Source of the DNA: UBA2357 sp041678045
GTDB lineage: Bacteria; Pseudomonadota; Gammaproteobacteria; Burkholderiales; Rhodocyclaceae
Length of the DNA stretch: 64,000 nt
Direction of reading: 5' to 3'
NCBI GenBank assembly: GCA_041678045.1
Contig: JBAYOV010000006.1
Coordinates: forward strand, 1-64,000
Shown here: piece by piece, positions 18,077 through 25,684 of the stretch
Position numbering within the stretch: the stretch's first letter is position 1
How the letters are laid out: each line of letters opens with the position of its first letter
Position numbers and translations under genes: made by a program
Notes under the pieces: model-generated
The model's database searches: none
Told to the model about the DNA's origin: nothing
The model's input: the letters and a program-made list of their open reading frames with translations, nothing else

Positions 18077-20245
18077 TCAGTGCCCCCCCGCCCCCTGGAC
18101 CACCCCCTGCCAGCGGGCCATGAAGGCCGGCGCTGCGGGCGATTCGCCCAGCCGTGGCTGCTCGCGCAGGCACACTGAAAACACCGTGCCCCGGCCGGGC
18201 ACGCTTTCAACCGCGATCTGCCCTCCATAGCGCTGAACGATGGCGTAGCTGATCGACAGACCCAGCCCCGTTCCGGCCGCCTTCTTGGTGGTGAAGAACG
18301 GATCGAAGATGCGCCCCAGATGCTCGGCCGGAATGCCGGCACCAGTGTCCTGAACCCGGATGCACACGCCGGGCACCTGCTCGTCATCGTCACTGAGCAC
18401 GTCCTCGCTCACCAAAGTGAGCGTGCCGCCCTCCGGCATCGCCTGCACCGCATTGATGATCAGGTTGATGAGCACCTGCTGCAGTTCGCTGCGGTTGATC
18501 TCCACCACCCGACGCGCCTCCAGCCGGGTCTCGAGGTGGATCGCACGCCGCTCCAGGTTGTGCCGGGTGAGCAGCAGACAGTCGGCAAGCAGTTCGTTGA
18601 TGTGCACCGGCTCCAGGTAGCCGGCAAAATCTCCCGGCCGGGCAAACTGCAGCAAACGGGTGACGATTTGCCGGATGCGTTCGGTCTGCTGGTGGATCAG
18701 GCGGATTTCCTCGCGCACCGGCGCCGCCGCCTCGCCCAGCACCTCGCGCAGCAGGTCGAGGTTGCCCTGGATCACCGCCACCGGGTTGTTCACCTCATGG
18801 GCCACCCCTGCGGTCAGCTCGCCGATCGCGGCCAGCTTCTCGCTCATGATCAACTGCTGTCCGGCCTTCTTCAGGGTTTCGTTGGCCGTCTGCAATTCGG
18901 CGGTACGTTCGGCCACCTTGCGGTCGAGTTCAAACGCCCATTGCTGCAACTCGTGCTGCTTGGCCGACAGGGTGTCGAGCAGGTGATCGAACTCCATCGC
19001 CAGCCGCCCCAGCTCGTCCTGGCTGCTCAGTGGCCCCACCCGCGCGCGGGCATCGCCCTGCTCGACACGCTGGATGACCCGGTTCATGCGCTCCAGCGGC
19101 TCAAACACCCCGCGTGCCCAGCGCAGGCTGAGCAGGGCTCCCGCCACGCTGATGGCGATGAACAGCAGGAACAACAGGCCGGTAGCGGTGTACAGGGCCG
19201 TCCGTAACGGGGCCTCGAGAAAGCCGACATACAGCATGCCGACCCGTTCCCCAGCCGAATCCAGCAAGGGTTCGTAGCCGGACACATAGTCATCATTGAC
19301 CACGAAGGCCGTCCCCAGCCAGCGCTCGCCGCGCCCCAGCACCTGATCGCGCACCGCCGCCGATACCCGTGTGCCCAGCGCCCGCTCTCCTTCGAACAAA
19401 CGCACATTGGTGGCAATCCGGGTATCGCCGAGAAACAGCGTGGCCGTACCCTGACTGCCCAGGGGCAGCGAACCGTCGCGATACACGATGGCATTGATGC
19501 GATCGACCAGTTCCAGGTTGCCATTGAGCAGCAAGCCGCCTTCCAGCACACCAATCTGCACACCCGACGCGTTGTACACCGGGGCCGCGCTGTGTATCAC
19601 CAGGCCACGTTCCTCAGCCTGTCGCGGGTCAGGTGCCGCCGCACGGGTCGGCATCAACGGCTGGCGGGCGCGGGCACGCAGGCTCAGCGCAACCTGATCC
19701 AGCGCTTCGGGTTCGAAACGTTCCAGCGAAGTCATCGCTTCGCCGGTGAGCGCCGCCTCCACCACCGGCCAGAGACGCCTGCCCGGGTCCCCGTCCGCAT
19801 GCGCCCGGGCACTCGCACGCACCTGCCCCGAGGCATCCAGAAACAGCAGGAAATCCAGCCCCTGCCGCTCGGCCAGGCGCTGGAGCAGGGCGGAGAATGC
19901 GGCATCGGTTCGAGCGCCAGCCTGCGTCATGCGTGCCAGCGGATTGATCAGTTGTGCGGATTCGGCCAGTGCCGCCACATCGTGCCCGACCCCCAGGCGC
20001 ACCCGGTCGAAGTACTCCTGCGCAGTGACCAGATCGGAGCCGACCTTGTAGGTGATCAGACGCTCATAGGCCTGATTGCCCCAGGTCCATACCAGCGCCA
20101 GCAACAGCGGCACGCCCACCAGCAGCGGGGCAAGAACCAGCGCCAGCAGCTTGAGCCGGACCGAGCGGCGAAAGCGTTCGAGGCAGGACGACAAGGTGCG
20201 ACACACACGCTGGCGCGCACCGCCGTCTTCCCGCCGTGCCTGCAT
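18077..20245 (-). CDS. Membrane sensor histidine kinase with Cache-type sensor
   Basis: Partner of the NtrC-type regulator downstream; 722 residues from the ATG at 20245. A membrane helix (about 29-53) and a second one near 350-375 bracket a periplasmic region with the Cache trait LGTAFVVNDDYVSGYEPLLD. HAMP and a coiled segment follow. The H-box is AGVAHEVNNPVAV (near 480), the N box NLIINAVQAM, and the G boxes DTGAGIP and GTGLGLSISYAIVQ. A TTG at 20284, preceded by AGGAG and overlapping htpX, is an alternative start. Confidence 0.92.
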   Translation of the reverse strand: MQARREDGGARQRVCRTLSSCLERFRRSVRLKLLALVLAPLLVGVPLLLALVWTWGNQAYERLITYKVGSDLVTAQEYFDRVRLGVGHDVAALAESAQLINPLARMTQAGARTDAAFSALLQRLAERQGLDFLLFLDASGQVRASARAHADGDPGRRLWPVVEAALTGEAMTSLERFEPEALDQVALSLRARARQPLMPTRAAAPDPRQAEERGLVIHSAAPVYNASGVQIGVLEGGLLLNGNLELVDRINAIVYRDGSLPLGSQGTATLFLGDTRIATNVRLFEGERALGTRVSAAVRDQVLGRGERWLGTAFVVNDDYVSGYEPLLDSAGERVGMLYVGFLEAPLRTALYTATGLLFLLFIAISVAGALLSLRWARGVFEPLERMNRVIQRVEQGDARARVGPLSSQDELGRLAMEFDHLLDTLSAKQHELQQWAFELDRKVAERTAELQTANETLKKAGQQLIMSEKLAAIGELTAGVAHEVNNPVAVIQGNLDLLREVLGEAAAPVREEIRLIHQQTERIRQIVTRLLQFARPGDFAGYLEPVHINELLADCLLLTRHNLERRAIHLETRLEARRVVEINRSELQQVLINLIINAVQAMPEGGTLTLVSEDVLSDDDEQVPGVCIRVQDTGAGIPAEHLGRIFDPFFTTKKAAGTGLGLSISYAIVQRYGGQIAVESVPGRGTVFSVCLREQPRLGESPAAPAFMARWQGVVQGAGGH

Positions 20246-20255
20246 GCTGCCCGCT

Positions 20256-21098
20256 TCAGCGCGGCATTGCGCGCAGTCGGGCAATCCGCTCCTGGGTGGA
20301 CGGATGGGTGGAGAACAAACCGCGCAGCCCCCCGCCGGAGAGCGGGTTCATGATCATCATCTGGGCGGTTTCGGGATGCGCCTCGGCAGTGCGCATCGGG
20401 ATGCCCTGCGCATAGGCTTCGATCTTGGCCAGCGCGCTGGCCAGCGCCTCGGGGTCGCCGGAAATCTCGGCACCGCCCCGGTCGGCCCCAAACTCGCGGG
20501 TGCGAGAAATGGCCATCTGGATGATCATCGCAGCCATCGGTGCCAGAATCATCACCAGAATCTGCAATGCGGGGTGAGGGCGGTTTTCGCTGTTGCTGCT
20601 GCCGAACAACATGCCGAAGTTGGCGAGCATGGAAATGGCCCCCGCCACCGTTGCGGACATCGTGGAAATGAGGATGTCGCGGTTCTTCACATGCGCCAGT
20701 TCATGCGCCATCACGCCCCGCAGTTCGCGTTCGGACAGCATGTTCATGATGCCGGAGGTCGCCGCAACGGCGGCATTGTCCGGATTGCGACCGGTGGCAA
20801 AGGCGTTTGGCTGGGCCTCGTCAATGATGTACACCTTGGGCATCGGCATGGCCGCCCGGTGTGCCAGCTCACGCACCATGTTGTACAGATAGGGCGAGCT
20901 GGTCTCATCCACCTGGCGCGCGTTGTACATCTTCAGCACCATCTTGTCGGAGAACCAGTAGGCCCACACGTTGGTGGCCCCGCCAATCACCAGCGCAATC
21001 AGCATGCCCTGCTGGCCGCCGATCATTGCACCGACCGCGCCAAACAGCGCGACGATGCCCGCCATCAGAATCGAGGTCTTCATCCAGTTACCGAACAT
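20256..21098 (-). CDS. htpX: Membrane zinc metalloprotease HtpX
   Basis: Inner-membrane M48 protease for quality control of membrane proteins. The 280 residues include two N-terminal membrane helices, the zinc site HELAHVKNRD, later membrane helices (TVAGAISMLANFGMLFG) and the third-ligand segment TREFGADRGGAEISGDP. The end STHPSTQERIARLRAM is typical. It is followed 10 bases later by the histidine kinase gene on the same strand, which suggests a stress-linked transcript, though that is inference. Confidence 0.96.
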   Translation of the reverse strand: MFGNWMKTSILMAGIVALFGAVGAMIGGQQGMLIALVIGGATNVWAYWFSDKMVLKMYNARQVDETSSPYLYNMVRELAHRAAMPMPKVYIIDEAQPNAFATGRNPDNAAVAATSGIMNMLSERELRGVMAHELAHVKNRDILISTMSATVAGAISMLANFGMLFGSSNSENRPHPALQILVMILAPMAAMIIQMAISRTREFGADRGGAEISGDPEALASALAKIEAYAQGIPMRTAEAHPETAQMMIMNPLSGGGLRGLFSTHPSTQERIARLRAMPR

Positions 21099-21180
21099 GG
21101 TCTGTCTTTCCCGTCAAGAAGGATTGTCCAAGGGATACCTGCCCAGATGGGGGCAGGGCCGCCGGCTTCAATGCCACAGT

Positions 21181-22128
21181 TCAGTCGAGCCGAAAGCGAT
21201 CGCCCGGATTGACCGGAAAACCCCGCAGGAATTCCCCGGCCTCCATGCGCCGGCTACCCGGTTTCTGCAGCATCAGGATGCGCAGCACCCCATCGCCGCA
21301 CGCCACCACGATGCCGTCAGCGCCGGCGGCCAGCACACTGCCCGGCTCACCGCTGCCGACTTCCGTGCGCGCACGCCAGAACTTGATCGGCGTCTCCCCC
21401 AGCTGCGCACTGACCCCGGGGAAGGGGTCGAAGGCACGCATCCGACGCTCGATCTCGCTGGCCGGCTGCCGCCAGTCGACCGCCGCCTCGGCACGCCCGA
21501 TCTTGGCCGCGTAGGTCACCCCGCTGTCCGGCTGCGGCTCAGCCTGCAAGCGGCCCTGCGGCAGCAGGCGCAGGGTGTCGACGATCATCTGTGCGCCGAG
21601 TGCAGCCAGCCGGTCGTGCAGGCTGGCCGTGGTGTCGTCGGGCAGGATGGGCAGGGCGCGCCGCAGCAGCATCGCACCGGTATCCAGCCCCTCGTCCATC
21701 TGCATGATGGTGATGCCGGTTTCGGCATCGCCGGCCTCTATTGCCCGGTGAATCGGCGCCGCCCCACGCCAGCGCGGCAACAGCGACGCATGGATGTTGA
21801 TGCAGCCCAGGCGCGGCAAGGCCAGCACCTCTGCCGGCAGCAACAGTCCATAGGCCGCCACCACCAGCACATCGGGCGCACAGGCCACCAGCGCAGCACG
21901 CTGCTCGTCGGTACGCAGCCGCTCCGGCTGGTCCACCGGCAAACCGTGCGCCAGCGCCAGACGCTTCACCGGACTGGGTGTGAGCTTCATCCCGCGACCG
22001 GCCGGCCGATCGGGCTGGGTAAGCACCAGCGGCACCTCGAAGCCCGCATCCAGAATGGCCTGCAGGGCCTGGACAGCAAATTCGGGCGTTCCGGCAAACG
22101 CCACTTTCAGTTCATCGCCGCCACTCAT
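21181..22128 (-). CDS. fmt: Methionyl-tRNA formyltransferase
   Basis: Formylates the initiator Met-tRNA for translation initiation. The 315 residues begin KVAFAGTPEFAVQALQAIL, with the folate-binding site YGLLLPAEVL and the catalytic signature INIHASLLPRWRGAAPIHRAI. The C-terminal OB domain (RMRAFDPFPGVSAQL) is intact. The start overlaps the def stop by four bases, so the two are coupled, as in most bacteria. Confidence 0.97.
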   Translation of the reverse strand: MSGGDELKVAFAGTPEFAVQALQAILDAGFEVPLVLTQPDRPAGRGMKLTPSPVKRLALAHGLPVDQPERLRTDEQRAALVACAPDVLVVAAYGLLLPAEVLALPRLGCINIHASLLPRWRGAAPIHRAIEAGDAETGITIMQMDEGLDTGAMLLRRALPILPDDTTASLHDRLAALGAQMIVDTLRLLPQGRLQAEPQPDSGVTYAAKIGRAEAAVDWRQPASEIERRMRAFDPFPGVSAQLGETPIKFWRARTEVGSGEPGSVLAAGADGIVVACGDGVLRILMLQKPGSRRMEAGEFLRGFPVNPGDRFRLD

Positions 22129-22628
22129 GCGGTGATCCGCGCCTTCTTGGCGAGCTTGCTCTTGATCCGGTTGAGCTTGAGCTGCGACAGGTACTCCACG
22201 AACACCTTGCCATCGAGGTGGTCGATTTCATGCTGCACACACACCGCCAGCAGGCCATCGGCCTCGAACTCGATCTGCTCGCCATGCTCGTTGAGCGCGC
22301 GCACCCGCACCCACTCGGCACGGGTGACCTTCTCGTAGATGCCCGGCACCGACAGGCAACCTTCCTCGCACTCCTTCTCGCCACGGCGCTCGATGACTTC
22401 CGGGTTGATGAGGGCCATCAGGCCCGACTTGTCCTCGGTCACGTCGATCACGACAACCCGCCTGTGCACATTGACCTGGGTGGCCGCCAGGCCAACGCCG
22501 GGCGCCTCGTACATGGTCTCGGCCATGTCGGCCACCAGGCGGCGGATATCGTCATCGACCTGCTCAACCGGGCGGGCCACGGTATGCAGGCGAGGGTCGG
22601 GATAACGGAGAATGGGTAGTAAAGCCAT
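22125..22628 (-). CDS. def: Peptide deformylase
   Basis: Removes the formyl group from nascent proteins. The 167 residues contain all three motifs: GVGLAATQVN (I), EGCLSVPG with the metal cysteine (II), and QHEIDHLDGKVF with both metal histidines (III). It heads the def-fmt operon and is divergent from the LysM-dprA operon, with 176 bases between the two start codons. Confidence 0.97.
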   Translation of the reverse strand: MALLPILRYPDPRLHTVARPVEQVDDDIRRLVADMAETMYEAPGVGLAATQVNVHRRVVVIDVTEDKSGLMALINPEVIERRGEKECEEGCLSVPGIYEKVTRAEWVRVRALNEHGEQIEFEADGLLAVCVQHEIDHLDGKVFVEYLSQLKLNRIKSKLAKKARITA

Positions 22629-22675
22629 GTGAATGCTTGCCGGGTTAGTTCATTACGTGCAGAATTTAAAGTGTT

Positions 22676-22703
22676 TTGGCATGACTGCCACATCATGTAC
22701 ACT
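22676..22703 (+). promoter_or_regulatory. candidate sigma-70 promoter for the LysM-dprA genes
   Basis: TTGGCA (22676-22681) and TACACT (22698-22703) are separated by 16 bases, about 100 bases before the ATG at 22805, in the divergent gap with def. Predicted by eye from consensus similarity only. Confidence 0.3.
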
Positions 22704-22804
22704 GCATCGGGCAGCCATACCTGTTTATTTCTGCACTTGGACCCCTTGCCGGGCACTGGTGTTCCGGCCTCGGGATGTTCAGCGGCTCCCATCGGAAGCG
22801 AGCA

Positions 22805-23848
22805 ATGAACCGCATTATATTCCCTCTGATCTTCAGTTTCGCGACCCTGGTCGCCGGCACTGCCCAGGCGCAGTCTTCCATCGAGATTGCGGAAGACGCT
22901 CCCGACACCTACACCGTGGTACGCGGCGACACGCTGTGGGGGATTTCCGGACAGTTCCTCAAACAGCCCTGGCGCTGGCCGGAAGTCTGGCGCGCCAACC
23001 AGGACGAAATCCGCAACCCGCACCTGATCTACCCCGGTCAGGTGATCATGCTCGACCGCAGCGGTCCGTGGCTGTCCATCGGCCGTCCGGTGGGCGACAA
23101 CCGCCTGTCGCCGCAGATCTATCACGAGACGCTGGATACGGCCCTGCCGAGCATCCCGGTGCACCTGATCGATCCCTTCCTGACCCGTCCGCTGGTGGTC
23201 GATGACGCCACCCTGGGCGACGCCGCGACCATCGTGGCCACCGAAACCCAGCGCGTGTTCCTGGGCAGCGGCGATACGGTGTTCGCGAAGGACATCGTGC
23301 CGGGCAACCCGAACTGGCAGATATTCCGTCCGGCACGGGCGATCACCGACCCCTACACCAACGAACTGCTCGGCTACGAAGCCCAGTACCTGGGCAGCGC
23401 CCGGGTGAGCAGCTATGGCGACGGCAACGAACCGACCACCCTGCGCATCCTCAGCGCAGTGGAGGAAATCGGCACCGGCGACCGTCTGGTGCAGAGCGAG
23501 ACCCCGCAGATATTCGCCTACATGCCGCATGCCCCGCAGGGAGGCGACATCGAAGGCCGCCTGATCGGCATTTACCGGGGCGTGATGGAGGGCGGCCGCT
23601 ACAGCGTGGTCACGCTCAACCTCGGCATGTATGACGGACTGGAACAGGGCCACGTGCTTGCGCTGCACCGCGATCGCGGCCAGGTTCAGTTCAAGGACCA
23701 GATCACCGGCAAGAGCGAGACCTTCAGCCTGCCGGAAAAACGTTATGGACTGGCCTTCGTGTTCCGCGTGTTCGACCGCATGGCTTATGCGCTGGTCATG
23801 GACGCAGACGGCCAGGTGACCGTCGGTGACTTCGTCCGCGCGCCCTGA
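22805..23848 (+). CDS. Secreted LysM peptidoglycan-binding protein
   Basis: A 347-residue exported protein from the ATG at 22805: signal peptide MNRIIFPLIFSFATLVAG to AQAQ, then one LysM domain (about 36-85: DTYTVVRGDTLWGISGQFL, NPHLIYPGQVIML). The rest is a long region of beta character without recognised motifs. Homologues commonly sit just upstream of dprA in betaproteobacteria. It probably binds the cell wall; the role of the large C-terminal part is unknown. Confidence 0.88.
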   Translation: MNRIIFPLIFSFATLVAGTAQAQSSIEIAEDAPDTYTVVRGDTLWGISGQFLKQPWRWPEVWRANQDEIRNPHLIYPGQVIMLDRSGPWLSIGRPVGDNRLSPQIYHETLDTALPSIPVHLIDPFLTRPLVVDDATLGDAATIVATETQRVFLGSGDTVFAKDIVPGNPNWQIFRPARAITDPYTNELLGYEAQYLGSARVSSYGDGNEPTTLRILSAVEEIGTGDRLVQSETPQIFAYMPHAPQGGDIEGRLIGIYRGVMEGGRYSVVTLNLGMYDGLEQGHVLALHRDRGQVQFKDQITGKSETFSLPEKRYGLAFVFRVFDRMAYALVMDADGQVTVGDFVRAP

Positions 23849-23860
23849 CCCTGCCCGCCC

Positions 23861-25060
23861 TTGAACACGTCGGAGGGTCTCGCAGCCTGGCTGCGTTTGA
23901 CGCTGACGCCGGGGCTGGGGCCGGCCACGCAACGCCAGTTGCTGGCCGGCTTCGGTCTGCCGGACACCCTCTTTGCGGCCAGCCGCAGCACGCTCACCAC
24001 CGTGATCAGCGCCGCTCAGGCAGACGCGCTGCTCCAGCCGCCCGACGAAGCGCTCATCGAGCGCACGCTGGCGTGGGCCGAAGCGCCTGACAACCACATC
24101 CTGACCCTTGCCGACAGTGCCTACCCGCGCGCCCTGCTGGACACGCCCGATCCCCCTACCCTGCTGTACGTGAAGGGGCACCCCGAGCTGCTGCAGATGC
24201 CGGCCCTTGCCATGGTCGGTGCCCGCTCGGCCACCCATCAGGGACTGGCCAATGCCGAAGCCTTTGCACAGGCCCTCGCCGGCAGCGGCCTGTGCATCGT
24301 CAGCGGACTGGCACTGGGCATCGATGCAGCCGCCCACAAGGGCGCGCTGGCCAGCCACACCGGACACACCATCGCCGTCATCGGCACCGGAGCCGACCGG
24401 GTCTATCCGGCCAGCAACAAGGCGCTGGCGCACGAGATCGCCCGCGCGGGCTGCATCGTCAGCGAATTTCCGCTTGGCACGCCCCCCGTCGCCCACAACT
24501 TTCCGAAACGCAACCGCATCATCGCCGGGCTGGCCCGTGGCGTGCTGGTGGTCGAGGCCGCCGTGGGCAGCGGCTCCCTGATCACCGCCCGGCTCAGTGG
24601 CGAGTACGGCCGCGAAGTGTTCGCGATCCCCGGCTCGATCCACTCCCCACTGTCGCGCGGCTGCCACCGCCTGATCAGGGAAGGGGCCAAGCTCGTCGAA
24701 ACCGCCCGGGATGTGCTCGAAGAACTCGGCATGGCGCCCCCTGTTCAGCCGGACAGGCCACGCACGGGCCGCAGGCGTGGCCGCACCGCCCCCCCTGCCC
24801 CCGAGCAGAACACGCCGGATGCCCCCCAGACGCCCTCGCAGGGCACACCGGAGGGCATGACGCACCCCGAGGAAGCGGACGGGACGAGGGGCACGGACAG
24901 CCAGCGCCTGCTCGATGCCCTGGGGCATGACCCGGTGGATATCGACACGCTTGCAATGCGCTCCGGCTTGACGCTCGATGCACTCTACGCCATCCTGCTG
25001 CAGATGGAACTCGATGGCCGGGTCGGAAAACTACCGGGTGGCCGCTTCCAGCGACTTTGA
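23861..25060 (+). CDS. dprA: DNA processing protein DprA
   Basis: Binds incoming single-stranded DNA and loads RecA during natural transformation. The 399 residues include an N-terminal SAM-like region, the Rossmann core (MVGARSATHQGLANAEAFA, IVSGLALGIDAAAHKGAL, FPKRNRIIAGLA) and a C-terminal winged helix (SLDALYAILLQME type, ending LPGGRFQRL). A stop in the same frame lies at 23846-23848 and no ATG or GTG follows early, so the start is probably the TTG at 23861, without an obvious ribosome site. A proline- and threonine-rich linker separates core and winged helix. Confidence 0.94.
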   Translation: MNTSEGLAAWLRLTLTPGLGPATQRQLLAGFGLPDTLFAASRSTLTTVISAAQADALLQPPDEALIERTLAWAEAPDNHILTLADSAYPRALLDTPDPPTLLYVKGHPELLQMPALAMVGARSATHQGLANAEAFAQALAGSGLCIVSGLALGIDAAAHKGALASHTGHTIAVIGTGADRVYPASNKALAHEIARAGCIVSEFPLGTPPVAHNFPKRNRIIAGLARGVLVVEAAVGSGSLITARLSGEYGREVFAIPGSIHSPLSRGCHRLIREGAKLVETARDVLEELGMAPPVQPDRPRTGRRRGRTAPPAPEQNTPDAPQTPSQGTPEGMTHPEEADGTRGTDSQRLLDALGHDPVDIDTLAMRSGLTLDALYAILLQMELDGRVGKLPGGRFQRL

Positions 25061-25076
25061 CGATAGCGGTATCCCC

Positions 25077-25544
25077 ATGTTCGACATCCTTGTTTACCTG
25101 TTCGAGAACTACCTCCACGCCGAGGCTTGCCCCGAATCGGAGCAGCTTGCCCGCAAGCTGACTGCGGCCGGCTTTGAAGAGGAAGAAATCAGCGAAGCCC
25201 TGGAATGGTTTTCCGGACTGCGTGCCTCAGACAATGCGGTCGCCATGATCGGCACACCGACACCCGGCTCGATCCGCATCTACGCACCGGAAGAACTGTC
25301 CTGCCTGAGTGCGGTGTGCCGGGGCTTCCTGAGCTTTCTGGAAAGCGCCGGGATGATCGATCCGCTGATTCGCGAACGGATCATCGAACGGGCCATGGCC
25401 CTCAGCGGCTTCAACCTCACCCTGCACCGCTTCAAGGTCATCGTGCTCATGGTGCTGTGGCAGCAGGACTGCCAGTTCGACACCCTGATGCTCGACGAAC
25501 TGCTCAACGACAGCGACGAAGAAGGCTGGCTGCAGTCTCACTGA
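25077..25544 (+). CDS. smg: Smg protein (DUF494)
   Basis: A 155-residue acidic helical protein starting at the ATG at 25077 (MFDILVYLFENYLHAEACP). The DUF494 pattern is complete: LTAAGFEEEEISEALEW, APEELSCLSAVCRGFL and LMVLWQQDCQFDTLMLDELL. Its function is not established in any organism I know of. The position between dprA (16 bases) and topB is the usual genomic context. Confidence 0.93.
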   Translation: MFDILVYLFENYLHAEACPESEQLARKLTAAGFEEEEISEALEWFSGLRASDNAVAMIGTPTPGSIRIYAPEELSCLSAVCRGFLSFLESAGMIDPLIRERIIERAMALSGFNLTLHRFKVIVLMVLWQQDCQFDTLMLDELLNDSDEEGWLQSH

Positions 25545-25684
25545 GCCGGTGTGCCGGGCAGATCGGGCTTGCAGCCACGCCGGATGCCTGCTTATGATGC
25601 CGCGCACAGGCTCGCACCCGGCCAGGTCCCCGTACAACCCGTGGCATGTGCTCGCGCACACGCCCAAGGAACAAGCCCATACGC

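Noticed and set aside
22448..24928. 826-codon open frame on the minus strand
   Set aside because: Antisense to the LysM gene and dprA, whose domains are certain.
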